DNA of 64,000 nucleotides from NCBI GenBank assembly GCA_004134995.1, contig REGP01000002.1, forward strand, positions 930,001-994,000, given 5' to 3'. The position numbers and the translations under genes were made by a program. Shown piece by piece: positions 45,497-54,035 of the stretch. The notes below the pieces were generated by a model. The model worked only from the letters and a program-made list of their open reading frames with translations. It was not told where the DNA came from and searched no databases. The DNA is from Oxalobacteraceae bacterium CAVE-383 (lineage in GTDB: Bacteria; Pseudomonadota; Gammaproteobacteria; Burkholderiales; Burkholderiaceae_D). Position 1 is the first letter of the stretch. Each line of letters opens with the position of its first letter.

Positions 45497-47404
45497 ATGC
45501 AAGTAATGGCGAGAGTTGCTGTTGTCCTTTTGTTATCGATGGCCTGCACAGCCGGCTGGGCGCAAAACGTTGCGTCGATTGCGCAATACGATGGCGCCGA
45601 CCGGCAGGCGCAACTGGTGGAAGGCGCAAAGAAAGAGGGCGTGCTGACGCTGTACGCGACCACGCCGATCGATTACATGCGCGCCATCATGGGCGGTTTC
45701 GAGAAGAAATACGGGGTCAAGGTCAATCTCTGGCGCGCCAGTTCGGAATCGGTGCTGCAACGTGTCATGTCCGAATCGCGCGGCACCGGACCGTCCTTCG
45801 ATGTGGTCGAGTCGATCGCTACGCCGATGGAGGCATTGCACCGGGAAGGCCTGCTGCAGCCGATGAAATCGCCGGTGCTCAACGAATTGCGGCCTTGGGC
45901 CGTGCCCGCGCACCGCGAATGGGCCGCCACCCAGCTCTACCTTTACGTGCAGTCCTACAACACCAATAAAGTCAAAAAAGAAGATCTGCCCAAAACCTAT
46001 ATGGATCTGCTCGATCCGAAATGGAAAGGGATGCTGTCGATGGAGGCGTCCGACGACGAATGGTTCTCGGAAGTGATCAAGCAGATGGGCACGCAGAAAG
46101 GCCAGAAGTTTTTCCGCGACCTGGCGGTCAACCAGGGCCTGCAATTGCGCACCGGCCACTCGCTGCTGAACAATCTGGTCGGCGCGGGCGAAGTGCCGAT
46201 GGCGCTGACGGTCTACAACAGCGATCCCGATAACCTGAAGAAAAAGGGCGCGCCCATCGACTGGTTCGTGATCGAGCCGGCGATCGCCATTCCGAACGGC
46301 GTTGGCGTCTCGCGCAAGGCGCCGCATCCTTATGCCGCGGTGCTGTTCTACGAATACATGATGAGCGAAGAAGCGCAGCAGGTGCTGGCCAAGGTCGGCG
46401 GCTACACGGTTTCGCAGAAGAGCATTCCGATGAATTTCACCAAGCCGCTGAAGGTGCTGGATGCGTCCGTGCTGCTGGACGAGTTCAACAAGTCCAACGA
46501 TCAGTTCGAACAGATCGTCGTCAAGAACATCCGGCACACCAATCCGCGGATTTTTTTCAAGGAGCATGTCGTGAGCTTTACCATCCGTCCATTGAGTTCC
46601 GCCATCGGCGCCGAGGCAGTCGGCTTCGATCCCCGCAATTTCACCGATGCCGACCGCGATGCGCTGCGGGAGGCCTGGCTCAAGCATCTGGTGATGCTGA
46701 TCCGCGTGCGCGAGCCGGTGCTGACCGACGATGAATTCGTCGCCTTCATGTCGCGCATGGGCACGATCGAAAATTCGCGCAAGCTGAGTCCGCTGTCGAC
46801 GCGCCAGGAAGTGATGATCATCTCGAATATCCGCCTGAACGGCCAGACCGTGGGTTCGCTGCCGGACGGCGAACTGTCGTTTCACTTCGACCGCGTGCAT
46901 CAGAAAAAGCCGACCCGCGCCAGCGCGCTGCATGCGATCGAAATTCCGGACCGGGGCGGCGATACCTGCTTCGCCAATATGTACAGCGCCTACGACACCT
47001 TGGATGAGGACATCAAGCAGAAGATTGACGGCCGCACCGCGCTCAATACCTATGATTACGACGCCACCAGCGCCGGCAGCAAAGTGATCGACGAAAACGC
47101 GCAGAACGCCGTGCACCCGGTGGTGCGCACGATTCCCGAAACCGGCCGCAAGGCGCTGTTCGTTTCGCGCCTGATGACGGACCGCATCGTCGGCCTGCCG
47201 GAACAGGAAAGCCGCGCGCTGCTGAACCGCATTGCCGATCATGCCGAACAGCCGCAGTTCATGTACCGCCATCAATGGCAGGTGGGCGATCTGCTGATGT
47301 GGGACAACCGCTGTTCCACGCATGCGCGCATGGATTTCGACGGCTCGCAGCGGCGCTTGATGAAGCGCATCGCGCTGGCCGATGCGGTGGTGCCGCAGTT
47401 GTGA
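45497..47404 (+). CDS. Solute-binding protein fused to TauD-family dioxygenase
   Basis: 635 codons in one open frame. Residues 1-346 are a complete periplasmic solute-binding protein with signal peptide (VAVVLLLSMACTAGWAQ), closely like the neighbour at 44141 (YNTNKVKKEDLPKTYMDLLD). Residues 359-635 are a complete Fe/2-oxoglutarate dioxygenase: FHFDRVH (His-x-Asp), GGDTCFANMYSAYD, and DNRCSTHARMDF plus RRLMKR (distal His and Arg). Paralogous binding proteins end with VKR or MKRGK exactly where this one reads VVKNIR, so a stop codon seems lost. An intact AAGGAG site (46559-46564) and a GTG (46571) inside the frame could start the dioxygenase alone (277 residues, normal length). A leader on a cytoplasmic enzyme makes the fused product puzzling. 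Confidence 0.8.
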   Translation: MQVMARVAVVLLLSMACTAGWAQNVASIAQYDGADRQAQLVEGAKKEGVLTLYATTPIDYMRAIMGGFEKKYGVKVNLWRASSESVLQRVMSESRGTGPSFDVVESIATPMEALHREGLLQPMKSPVLNELRPWAVPAHREWAATQLYLYVQSYNTNKVKKEDLPKTYMDLLDPKWKGMLSMEASDDEWFSEVIKQMGTQKGQKFFRDLAVNQGLQLRTGHSLLNNLVGAGEVPMALTVYNSDPDNLKKKGAPIDWFVIEPAIAIPNGVGVSRKAPHPYAAVLFYEYMMSEEAQQVLAKVGGYTVSQKSIPMNFTKPLKVLDASVLLDEFNKSNDQFEQIVVKNIRHTNPRIFFKEHVVSFTIRPLSSAIGAEAVGFDPRNFTDADRDALREAWLKHLVMLIRVREPVLTDDEFVAFMSRMGTIENSRKLSPLSTRQEVMIISNIRLNGQTVGSLPDGELSFHFDRVHQKKPTRASALHAIEIPDRGGDTCFANMYSAYDTLDEDIKQKIDGRTALNTYDYDATSAGSKVIDENAQNAVHPVVRTIPETGRKALFVSRLMTDRIVGLPEQESRALLNRIADHAEQPQFMYRHQWQVGDLLMWDNRCSTHARMDFDGSQRRLMKRIALADAVVPQL

Positions 47405-47426
47405 TGCCGGCGGGCCGGCGGCGAGC

Positions 47427-48611
47427 CTAGGCGCGCCCCTCGGCCGTATATTTTTCGCCAAGCGCGCATAGCGCGGCGATCAGCCGGTCGACCTGCTCGG
47501 CCGTATGCGCGGCCGACAGGGAAATGCGCAGGCGGGCGGTGCCTTTCGGCACGGTCGGCGGGCGGATCGCCGGCACCCATATATCCTGTTCCAGCAAATC
47601 CGCCATCAAATCCAGCGCGCGTTGATTGTCGTTGACGATCAGCGCCTGGATCGCGGTTTCGGACGGCAGCAGGGTCCATGGCAGCGCGGCCAATCCTTCG
47701 CGCAGCCGGATGATCAATTGCTGCAGATGCCGGCGGCGCCAGTCTTCGGTCTCGAACAGGCGCAGCGCCGCCAGCAGCGCGCCGGCCAACAGGGGCGGAC
47801 TGGCGGTGGTGAACACATAGGTGCGCGCGCGCTGCATCAGCCATTCGATCAGGACCGGATCGCCCGCGACGAAGGCGCCCGCGGCGCCGGCCGCCTTGCC
47901 CAGCGTTCCCATGTACAGCAGGCGCGGTGAAGACAGCCCGAAATGCGCGAGGCTGCCGCGTCCCTGCGGACCCAGCACGCCGAAGCCGTGGGCATCGTCG
48001 ACCAGCATCCAGGCATCGTATTTTTCGCACAGCGCCAGCAGCTGCGGCAGCGGCGCGATGTCGCCGTCCATGCTGAACACGCCGTCGGTGAGGATCAGCT
48101 TGCGCCGGCTTTTGCATTTGGCCAGCAACTGCTCCAGGCGCGCGGCATCGCCATGCGGATAGATGCGGAATTCGGCGCCGGACAGGCGCGCGCCGTCGAT
48201 CAGGCAGGCGTGATTCAGGCGATCGGAAAAGACGGTGTCGCCGGCCTCGGCCAGCGCCGGCACGATGCCCATGTTGGCCATGTAGCCGTTGGAAAAGTAC
48301 AGCGCGCGCGGCATGCCGACGAAGGCCGCCAGCGCAATCTCGAGTTCTTCGCAAATGCTGCTGTGGCCGCTGATCAGCGCCGAGGCCGCCGCGCCCACGC
48401 CGAAGCGCGCCAGGCTCTCTTGCACCGCCGCGGCGAGCGCCGGGTGATTGGCCAGGCCCAGGTAATCGTTGTTGCAGAAAGACAGCGTGGGTTTGCCGTC
48501 GATCGCCAGCAGCGGGCCTTGCGGGCCGTCGACGATGCGGCGCCGGCGCAGCAGCTTCTGTTCCTGCAACTGCTGCAGCCGGGCGCCGATTTCGTCGCGC
48601 AGATCAGGCAT
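47427..48611 (-). CDS. bioF: 8-amino-7-oxononanoate synthase
   Basis: 394 residues, PLP-dependent alpha-oxoamine synthase that condenses pimeloyl-thioester with L-alanine in biotin synthesis. Typical blocks: FCNNDYLGLANHPALAAAVQ, GVGAAASALISGHS, LYFSNGYMANMGIVPALAEA, VDDAHGFGVLGPQGRGSLAH and the late WVPAIRPPTVPKGTARLRIS. The PLP lysine region MGTLGKAAGAAGAF is present. The start overlaps the stop of a P450 gene by eight bases. Other bio genes are not in the window. Confidence 0.93.
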   Translation of the reverse strand: MPDLRDEIGARLQQLQEQKLLRRRRIVDGPQGPLLAIDGKPTLSFCNNDYLGLANHPALAAAVQESLARFGVGAAASALISGHSSICEELEIALAAFVGMPRALYFSNGYMANMGIVPALAEAGDTVFSDRLNHACLIDGARLSGAEFRIYPHGDAARLEQLLAKCKSRRKLILTDGVFSMDGDIAPLPQLLALCEKYDAWMLVDDAHGFGVLGPQGRGSLAHFGLSSPRLLYMGTLGKAAGAAGAFVAGDPVLIEWLMQRARTYVFTTASPPLLAGALLAALRLFETEDWRRRHLQQLIIRLREGLAALPWTLLPSETAIQALIVNDNQRALDLMADLLEQDIWVPAIRPPTVPKGTARLRISLSAAHTAEQVDRLIAALCALGEKYTAEGRA

Positions 48612-49893
48612 TCAGCGCATCCTCGGCGCTTGCCTGCGTGGACAAGGGCGTGGATGAGGGCGCGGCAGGCGCGAATCGCAGCGGCAGCGCATCGAGCGCG
48701 CGGTAGACCGCATTGCCGCCCCACGAGCGGCCGGCGTCGGCGTCGGCCAGCGCCAATTGCGGCAGGCGCCGCATGACGCTGCGGAAGGCAATGTCCGCTT
48801 CCATATAGGTCAGGGTGGCGCCGATGCAAACATGCGGGCCGTAGCCGAACGAGAGATGCGCGCCCTGGTTGCGTTGCAGGTCGAGCGTGTCCGGATCGCT
48901 GAATTTGGCCGGATCGCGATTGGCCGCGCCGATCAGCGGGATCACCAGATCGCCTTTTTTCATGGTCTTGCCGTGCATGTCGACGTCGGTTTTCAGGCGG
49001 CGGCCGGTATATTGCACCGGGCTGTCATAGCGCAACAATTCTTTCAGGGCCGACGGCATCAATGCGGCATCCTGTTGCAGCGCCTGCCATTGGGCGGGAT
49101 GGCGCAGCAGGGCCAGCATGCCGTTGCCCAGCAGATTGCGGGTGGTTTCGTGGCCGGCGAACAGCAGGGTGCAGCATTGGGCCAGCAGTTCGTTGGTGGT
49201 GATGATGCCGCCGGCGGCTTCGGCGGCGATCAATTGGCTGACCAGATCGTCGGCGCCGCCAAGGGCGGAGGCGCGGCGCTGCTGCAGCAGTCCGCGGAAA
49301 TAATCGTTCATCGCCATCAGCCCGCTTTGCGCGCGGCGGGCGATCTCGATGGTCGGCGTCGGGCTGCCGATGAAGGCGGCGATGTCGTCGGACCAGTCGA
49401 CGAATTCGGCGCGGTCGGCGCCGTCGATGCCGAGCATGGCCGCGATCACCAGCGCCGGCAGCGGGCGGGCGAAAGCGCGCATGAAATCGAATACATCCCC
49501 GGAAACATCCGCCTTCGCCGTGATGTCATCGAGCAGGCGATCGACCAGGGCCTGGATCTGCGGCGCCAGCGTCTGCAGCGCCGAGGGCTTGAAACCGGCG
49601 TTCATGACCTGGCGCAGGCGGGTGTGCTGCGGCGCATCGACAAACAGCAGCGAGCGCGCAAAAATCCGCTTGAATTCGCGCAGCTCGTTCATCGCTTCAG
49701 GGCCGCTGCTGTTGGCCCAGCTGCCGGCGCGTTTGACCGAGAAACGCGGATCGCGCAACACGGCGGCGACATCGGCGTAGCCGGTAAACAGCCACGCGCC
49801 GCCGCAGAATTCCTCATTCCAGTGCAAGGGACCCGCCTCGCGCAGTGCCTGGTAGGCCGGATACGGGTTATTTAAAAATTCGCTGTTGATCAT
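48604..49893 (-). CDS. Cytochrome P450, coupled to bioF
   Basis: 429 residues from ATG 49893 (MINSEFLNNPYPAYQALREA); an extended frame to 50016 has no family similarity. Bacterial soluble class: I-helix FAGHETTRNLL, ExxR helix KELLRYDSPVQYTGRR, heme loop HLSFGYGPHVCIGATLTYME with the Cys ligand. All heme and oxygen-activation residues are present. It overlaps bioF by eight bases, so the two are translated together. In Bacillus the P450 BioI cleaves fatty acyl chains to pimelate next to bioF, so a similar role here is plausible but not proven. A redox partner gene is not adjacent. Confidence 0.9.
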   Translation of the reverse strand: MINSEFLNNPYPAYQALREAGPLHWNEEFCGGAWLFTGYADVAAVLRDPRFSVKRAGSWANSSGPEAMNELREFKRIFARSLLFVDAPQHTRLRQVMNAGFKPSALQTLAPQIQALVDRLLDDITAKADVSGDVFDFMRAFARPLPALVIAAMLGIDGADRAEFVDWSDDIAAFIGSPTPTIEIARRAQSGLMAMNDYFRGLLQQRRASALGGADDLVSQLIAAEAAGGIITTNELLAQCCTLLFAGHETTRNLLGNGMLALLRHPAQWQALQQDAALMPSALKELLRYDSPVQYTGRRLKTDVDMHGKTMKKGDLVIPLIGAANRDPAKFSDPDTLDLQRNQGAHLSFGYGPHVCIGATLTYMEADIAFRSVMRRLPQLALADADAGRSWGGNAVYRALDALPLRFAPAAPSSTPLSTQASAEDALNA

Positions 49894-50067
49894 GTCGATT
49901 GTTCTTAAAGCCGGCCGGGGCTGGACCCGGCGGTATTCGCGCCAATGGCGAAGAGATGCCAGATTGTATACTGTCACGGCCGTTTCCTGCGAACGGACCC
50001 GGGAAGCGGGAGTCATAGCCCAGTTGCCGTCGGCATGACGGCGCTACAGGAAAAGGCTCCCGCGATC

Positions 50068-51483
50068 ATGTCCGCCGCAAGCGATATTCCGGCCCGGCTC
50101 GACCGGCTGCCATGGTCCGGCTGGCACTGGCGCGTGGTGATCGCGCTGGGCGTGGCCTGGGTGCTGGATGGCCTCGAAGTGACGCTGATCGGCTCCATCG
50201 GCAGCGTGCTGGAACGCCCCGATACGCTGGCCCTGAGCGCCACCGAGGTCGGCTGGACCGGTTCGCTGTACATTGGCGGCGCGGTGCTCGGGGCGCTGAT
50301 GTTCGGCCGGCTGACCGACAGGCTGGGACGCAAGAAACTGTTCATGATCACGCTCGCGGTCTACATGCTGGCCACGCTGGCGACCGCGTTTTCCACCGGT
50401 TTCACCTTTCTCGCCGTGTGCCGTTTCCTGACCGGCCTGGGCATCGGCGGCGAATATGCCGCCATCAATTCCGCCATCGATGAACTGATTCCGGCGCGCG
50501 TGCGCGGCCGGGTCAATCTGGCGATCAACGCCAGCTTCTGGCTCGGCGCCGCGCTGGGCGCCGCCCTGAGCCTGGTGCTGCTCGACCCGCGTGTGCTGGG
50601 GCCGGTGCTGGGCTGGCGCGCCTGCTTCGTGCTCGGCGCGGTCATGGCGGTATCGATCGTGCTGGTGCGGCGCCACGTGCCGGAAAGTCCGCGCTGGCTG
50701 CTGATGCACGGCAGAAAGGCGGAAGCGGACAGCATCATCGGGCAGATCGAATTGCACGTGGCCCGGCAGCATGGCGCGCTGGCTGCGGCGGAGGGCGATA
50801 TTGCGCTGCGTACACCGGCGCGCGGCACGCCGCCGCTGCGCCAGGTGGCCGCGGTGCTGCTGCGGCGCTATCGGGCGCGCAGCATGCTGGTGCTGGCGAT
50901 GATGGTGGCGCAAGCGTTTGTCTACAACGCGATCTTTTTCACCTATTCGCTGGTGCTGACGCGCTTCTACCAAGTGCCGGCCAATCGCGTGGCGCTGTAT
51001 ATCTTTCCGTTTGCGCTGGGCAATGTGCTGGGGCCGATGCTGCTCGGTCCGCTGTTCGACAGCCTGGGCCGGCGCCGCATGATTTCGCTGACCTATATCG
51101 TCACCGGCATCGGCCTGGCGCTGACCGGCTGGTGGTTCATGGCCGGCTGGCTCGGCGCCGTCACGCTGGCGCTCTGCTGGAGCGTGGTCTTCTGCGTTGC
51201 ATCCACCGCGGCCAGCGCCGCCTATCTGACCGTAAGCGAAGTGTTCCCGCTTGAAATGCGGGCGCTGGCCATTTCGATCTTCTATGCGATCGGCACCGGC
51301 ACCGGCGGATTCATCGCGCCGGTGCTGTTCGGCCGGCTGATCGAAAGCGGCAGCCGCGGCGCGGTGGCGGGCGGCTATGCGATCGGCGCCGCGCTCGCGA
51401 TTCTGGCCGGCTGCCTGGCGCTGCGCCATGCGGTCGATGCCGAGCGCAAGGGCCTGGAGGCCGTCGCGCATCTATCCGATTAA
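50068..51483 (+). CDS. MFS transporter (sugar/organic acid, NiaP-like branch)
   Basis: 471 residues. Helix 1 has VVIALGVAWVLDGLEVTLIG (the D-G-x-E/D of metabolite:H+ symporters), loop 2-3 has GRLTDRLGRKKLFM, and helix 4 GLGIGGEYAAINSAIDELIP, all of the sugar-porter-like branch that includes NiaP. The start is uncertain: ATG 50068 precedes the usual RLDRLPWSGWHWR opening, ATG 50035 is also in frame. It diverges from the P450/bioF pair and is followed 150 bases later by a second MFS gene with its own promoter. Substrate unknown. Confidence 0.85.
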   Translation: MSAASDIPARLDRLPWSGWHWRVVIALGVAWVLDGLEVTLIGSIGSVLERPDTLALSATEVGWTGSLYIGGAVLGALMFGRLTDRLGRKKLFMITLAVYMLATLATAFSTGFTFLAVCRFLTGLGIGGEYAAINSAIDELIPARVRGRVNLAINASFWLGAALGAALSLVLLDPRVLGPVLGWRACFVLGAVMAVSIVLVRRHVPESPRWLLMHGRKAEADSIIGQIELHVARQHGALAAAEGDIALRTPARGTPPLRQVAAVLLRRYRARSMLVLAMMVAQAFVYNAIFFTYSLVLTRFYQVPANRVALYIFPFALGNVLGPMLLGPLFDSLGRRRMISLTYIVTGIGLALTGWWFMAGWLGAVTLALCWSVVFCVASTAASAAYLTVSEVFPLEMRALAISIFYAIGTGTGGFIAPVLFGRLIESGSRGAVAGGYAIGAALAILAGCLALRHAVDAERKGLEAVAHLSD

Positions 51484-51500
51484 CGATATCGACAAGCAAG

Positions 51501-51529
51501 TTGACAAGCCCGAAACCGGGTTTTACACT
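51501..51529 (+). promoter_or_regulatory. Sigma-70 promoter of AAHS transporter gene
   Basis: Consensus TTGACA (51501-51506), 17-base spacer, TACACT (51524-51529). It is among the best promoters by eye in the window. Transcription would start near 51536, immediately before two tandem operator-like sites. Confidence 0.8.
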
Positions 51530-51537
51530 AGCCGTTC

Positions 51538-51572
51538 ATTCGCATGGCAAATTATTCATTTGCATGGCAAAT
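51538..51572. promoter_or_regulatory. Two tandem operator-like inverted repeats
   Basis: ATTCGCATGGCAAAT (51538-51552) and ATTTGCATGGCAAAT (51558-51572), each with six-base arms around ATG and exactly 20 bases apart, two turns of the helix. They cover about +1 to +36 of the predicted transcript. That position implies repression by a dimeric regulator acting on both sites. The regulator is not evident nearby. Confidence 0.7.
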
Positions 51573-51633
51573 AAACTATAAGGCCCGGCCAGCCAATTTA
51601 CATCAGAATAATGAGAAGACAAGAGGAGACTCA

Positions 51634-52989
51634 ATGACGGTCAACACGATCAACGTCGCCGACATCATCGACCGGCAAAAGATGGGGAAATTCCAGATCC
51701 GCGTCATCATCCTGTGCGCGCTGATGCAGTTCCTGGACGGTTTCGATGCGCAGGCCATCGCCTATGTGGCGCCGACTTTGCGCAAAGCCTGGAACCTGGG
51801 CCAGGAATCGCTGGGCCCGGTGTTCGGCGCGGGACTGGCCGGCATCTTCATCGGCAGCCTGCTGGTGGGACCGCTGGCCGACCGCTTCGGCCGCAAGAAA
51901 CTGATGATCGCCTCGGTCGCGGTGTTCGGCCTGTTCACCTTGCTGACGGCCGAAGCGACGTCGCTGAACATGCTGTTCTTTTTCCGTTTCATTGCCGGGC
52001 TGGGTTTGGGCGCGGTGATTCCGAGCACGGTGGTCATGGCCAGCGAGTATGCGCCGGCGCACCGGCGCGGTTCGATGGTGACGCTGATGGCCTGCGGCTT
52101 CTCGCTGGGCGCGGCCTCGGGCGGCATGCTGGCCGGCGCGTATCTGCTGCAATTCGGCTGGCATGCGATTTTCTATGTCGGCGGGGTGCTGCCTTTGCTG
52201 CTGATGCTGGTCTTGTTCCGCGGCTTGCCGGAATCGCTGCGCTTCCTGTCGCTGGATCCGGCCGCCAACCGGCCGCGCATGCTGGAGATACTCAAGCGCA
52301 TCGAACCCAAGATCAGCTATACGGACGGCATCGCGTTCTCGCACGTGCAACGCAACACCAAGCGCTGGCGCGTGCTGGAGCTGTTCAATCAGAACCGCGG
52401 CGCGATGACATGCCTGGTGTGGGCGATCTTCTTCATGAATCTGGTCTGCCTGAATTTCCTGAACAACTGGCTGCCGACGGTGCTGAGCGCTTCCATGTCG
52501 ATGCATGATGCGGTGCGCACCACCACCTTCTTCCAGTTCGGCGGCATGGCGGGTGTGATCTCGATGGGTCTGCTGGCCGACCGTTTCGGTTTCTATCGCG
52601 TGCTGATCACCGGCTTCCTGGTCGCCAGCGCGCTGACCGCCACCATCGGCATGGTGAGCTCGATCGAAATGACGCGCCTGGTGCTGGCCTGCTGCGGTTT
52701 TTGCATCATCGGCGTGCAGATGACGCTGACCGCATTGACGGCCTTCCTGTATCCGACCGCGATCCGCGGCACCGGCACCGGCTGGGCCAACAGTTTCGGC
52801 CGCATCGGTTCGTTTTCCGGTCCGGTGGTGGGCGGCATGCTGCTGGGCCTGCATCTGCCCTTGCAGACGGTATTCCTGGTCGCGGCATTGCCGACCGCGT
52901 GCGGCGCCTTGCTGACCCTGGCATTGAGCCGCCGCAAATCGAAAATCGGCCATGAAGAAGCGGCAGCCGTGCCGGCCGCCGCTGGCTAA
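51634..52989 (+). CDS. MFS transporter, aromatic acid:H+ symporter (AAHS) family
   Basis: 451 residues. Helix 1 has the AAHS motif FLDGFDAQAIAYVAPTL, loop 2-3 GPLADRFGRKKLMIA, helix 4 GLGLGAVIPSTVVMASEYAP. ATG 51634 has AGAGGAGA upstream; the frame is open to 51544 but with no site. It should import a benzoate-, vanillate- or muconate-like acid by proton symport. It is a single-gene unit with its own promoter, tandem operators and a strong terminator (53022-53058). Confidence 0.9.
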   Translation: MTVNTINVADIIDRQKMGKFQIRVIILCALMQFLDGFDAQAIAYVAPTLRKAWNLGQESLGPVFGAGLAGIFIGSLLVGPLADRFGRKKLMIASVAVFGLFTLLTAEATSLNMLFFFRFIAGLGLGAVIPSTVVMASEYAPAHRRGSMVTLMACGFSLGAASGGMLAGAYLLQFGWHAIFYVGGVLPLLLMLVLFRGLPESLRFLSLDPAANRPRMLEILKRIEPKISYTDGIAFSHVQRNTKRWRVLELFNQNRGAMTCLVWAIFFMNLVCLNFLNNWLPTVLSASMSMHDAVRTTTFFQFGGMAGVISMGLLADRFGFYRVLITGFLVASALTATIGMVSSIEMTRLVLACCGFCIIGVQMTLTALTAFLYPTAIRGTGTGWANSFGRIGSFSGPVVGGMLLGLHLPLQTVFLVAALPTACGALLTLALSRRKSKIGHEEAAAVPAAAG

Positions 52990-53021
52990 ACAGTTTTACT
53001 CCCTGCTCGAGGGCTTTCGTC

Positions 53022-53058
53022 CCGCGCTGCATGCTTCGGCATGCAGCGCGGTTTTTTT
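53022..53058 (+). terminator. Strong intrinsic terminator
   Basis: Thirteen-base perfect stem CCGCGCTGCATGC / GCATGCAGCGCGG with a TTCG tetraloop, followed by seven T. It ends the AAHS transporter transcript. The A-run needed on the other strand is absent, so it is directional. Confidence 0.95.
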
Positions 53059-53078
53059 ATTGGATATCCTCAAATCAT

Positions 53079-53420
53079 TCAAGCCATTCCCAATACCAAA
53101 TGCAGATGTCCCAGCGGAGCAGTCGTAGGGGTCACCTTGATTTCAATGTCATAGCCGAGCCGGTTCAGGCAATCCATCAGTTTTCGCTCGGACAGGTTCG
53201 AAAAATCGCCACGCATCATCGCCGATACTTTCGGCTGAACGATGCCCATGCGGCGCGCGGCCTCTTCTTGCGTCAGGCCGAGTTTGCGTATGGCTTTGGC
53301 GATTTCGATCACCAGGCCGGATTTGATCTTGAGCTTGTCGGCATCCGGAAGCCCCAGATCGGCAAATACATTGCCTGAACCGGTTTCGACTTCGACGTTG
53401 TTAATGGTTTTCTTTTTCAT
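53079..53420 (-). CDS. XRE-family antitoxin (HigA-like)
   Basis: 113 residues; helix-turn-helix at residues about 48-85 (LTQEEAARRMGIVQPKVSAM) after an N-terminal extension, and a C-terminal strand-rich end (YDIEIKVTPT). This layout matches the HigA2/XRE-type antitoxins that pair with Gp49-like toxins. ATG 53420 overlaps the toxin's stop by four bases, and toxin-first order is typical of higBA. It likely binds the toxin and represses the promoter at 53786-53805. Confidence 0.88.
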   Translation of the reverse strand: MKKKTINNVEVETGSGNVFADLGLPDADKLKIKSGLVIEIAKAIRKLGLTQEEAARRMGIVQPKVSAMMRGDFSNLSERKLMDCLNRLGYDIEIKVTPTTAPLGHLHLVLGMA

Positions 53421-53779
53421 TTCTCGCACTCCCTTACGTACATTTCGGCTACCTTCAATCTGTCGCGGATAATATCCATATCTGCTTTCGGGGTGGCAAT
53501 GCCGCGTTTGCTTTTCTTTTGGAAGCAATGCAGGACGCATACTGTATTTCGAAATTTCACTGTATAGACTGCACGATAGGTGCCGTCGATATCATCTTCA
53601 ACCACTTCCAGAACACCGGCGCCACCGAAACCCTTGAGGACCTTTGCCGAATCATGCCGATCGCCGCGCTGCGCGAAATCCAAAGCATGTCCGAAAAATT
53701 TTCGTACTTCCATTGGAAGCGCCATCAAGTCTTTCTTGCTGCTACCGATCCATACAAGCAGTTTATCTTTTAATTTCAT
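53417..53779 (-). CDS. HigB-type toxin (RelE/Gp49-like)
   Basis: 120 residues of the phage Gp49/HigB-like family, related to RelE mRNA interferases. Seen: KDLMALPMEVRKFFGHALDF, GGAGVLEVVEDDIDGTYRAV (the strand with the basic catalytic face) and VCVLHCFQKKSKRGIATPKA. ATG 53779 lies six bases after a TATAAT, with no ribosome site, so the mRNA may be leaderless. First gene of the pair, coupled to the antitoxin by a four-base overlap. Confidence 0.88.
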   Translation of the reverse strand: MKLKDKLLVWIGSSKKDLMALPMEVRKFFGHALDFAQRGDRHDSAKVLKGFGGAGVLEVVEDDIDGTYRAVYTVKFRNTVCVLHCFQKKSKRGIATPKADMDIIRDRLKVAEMYVRECEK

Positions 53780-53785
53780 GCGAAA

Positions 53786-53805
53786 ATTATACCTTAAAAG
53801 GTATA
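53786..53805 (-). promoter_or_regulatory. Toxin-antitoxin promoter with overlapping operator
   Basis: Minus-strand -10 TATAAT (53791-53786) within an inverted repeat TATACCTT-AA-AAGGTATA (53788-53805). Six bases separate the -10 from the toxin ATG, so transcription would begin at or next to the start codon. Binding of the antitoxin here would block the promoter, standard autoregulation for such modules. Confidence 0.75.
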
Positions 53806-54035
53806 TTGAAAAGAAGAACTTCAACGACAGAAAACAGTAAGGGCGCATGGCCGAGCATGCTCGCAGCATCGAAATCGGCGCTGCAATGCGATATCTTCAG
53901 GCGCGGCGGTTCCGATGGGATTCCGGGATCAGGCAACGGTCAAACCGTCCTTGTTTTCCGCTCGGCAGACCGGTATCAACATTTGAGGTAAAACCATCTA
54001 CAATTGGCCCACCACTAATTGGAGGGACACAAAAA

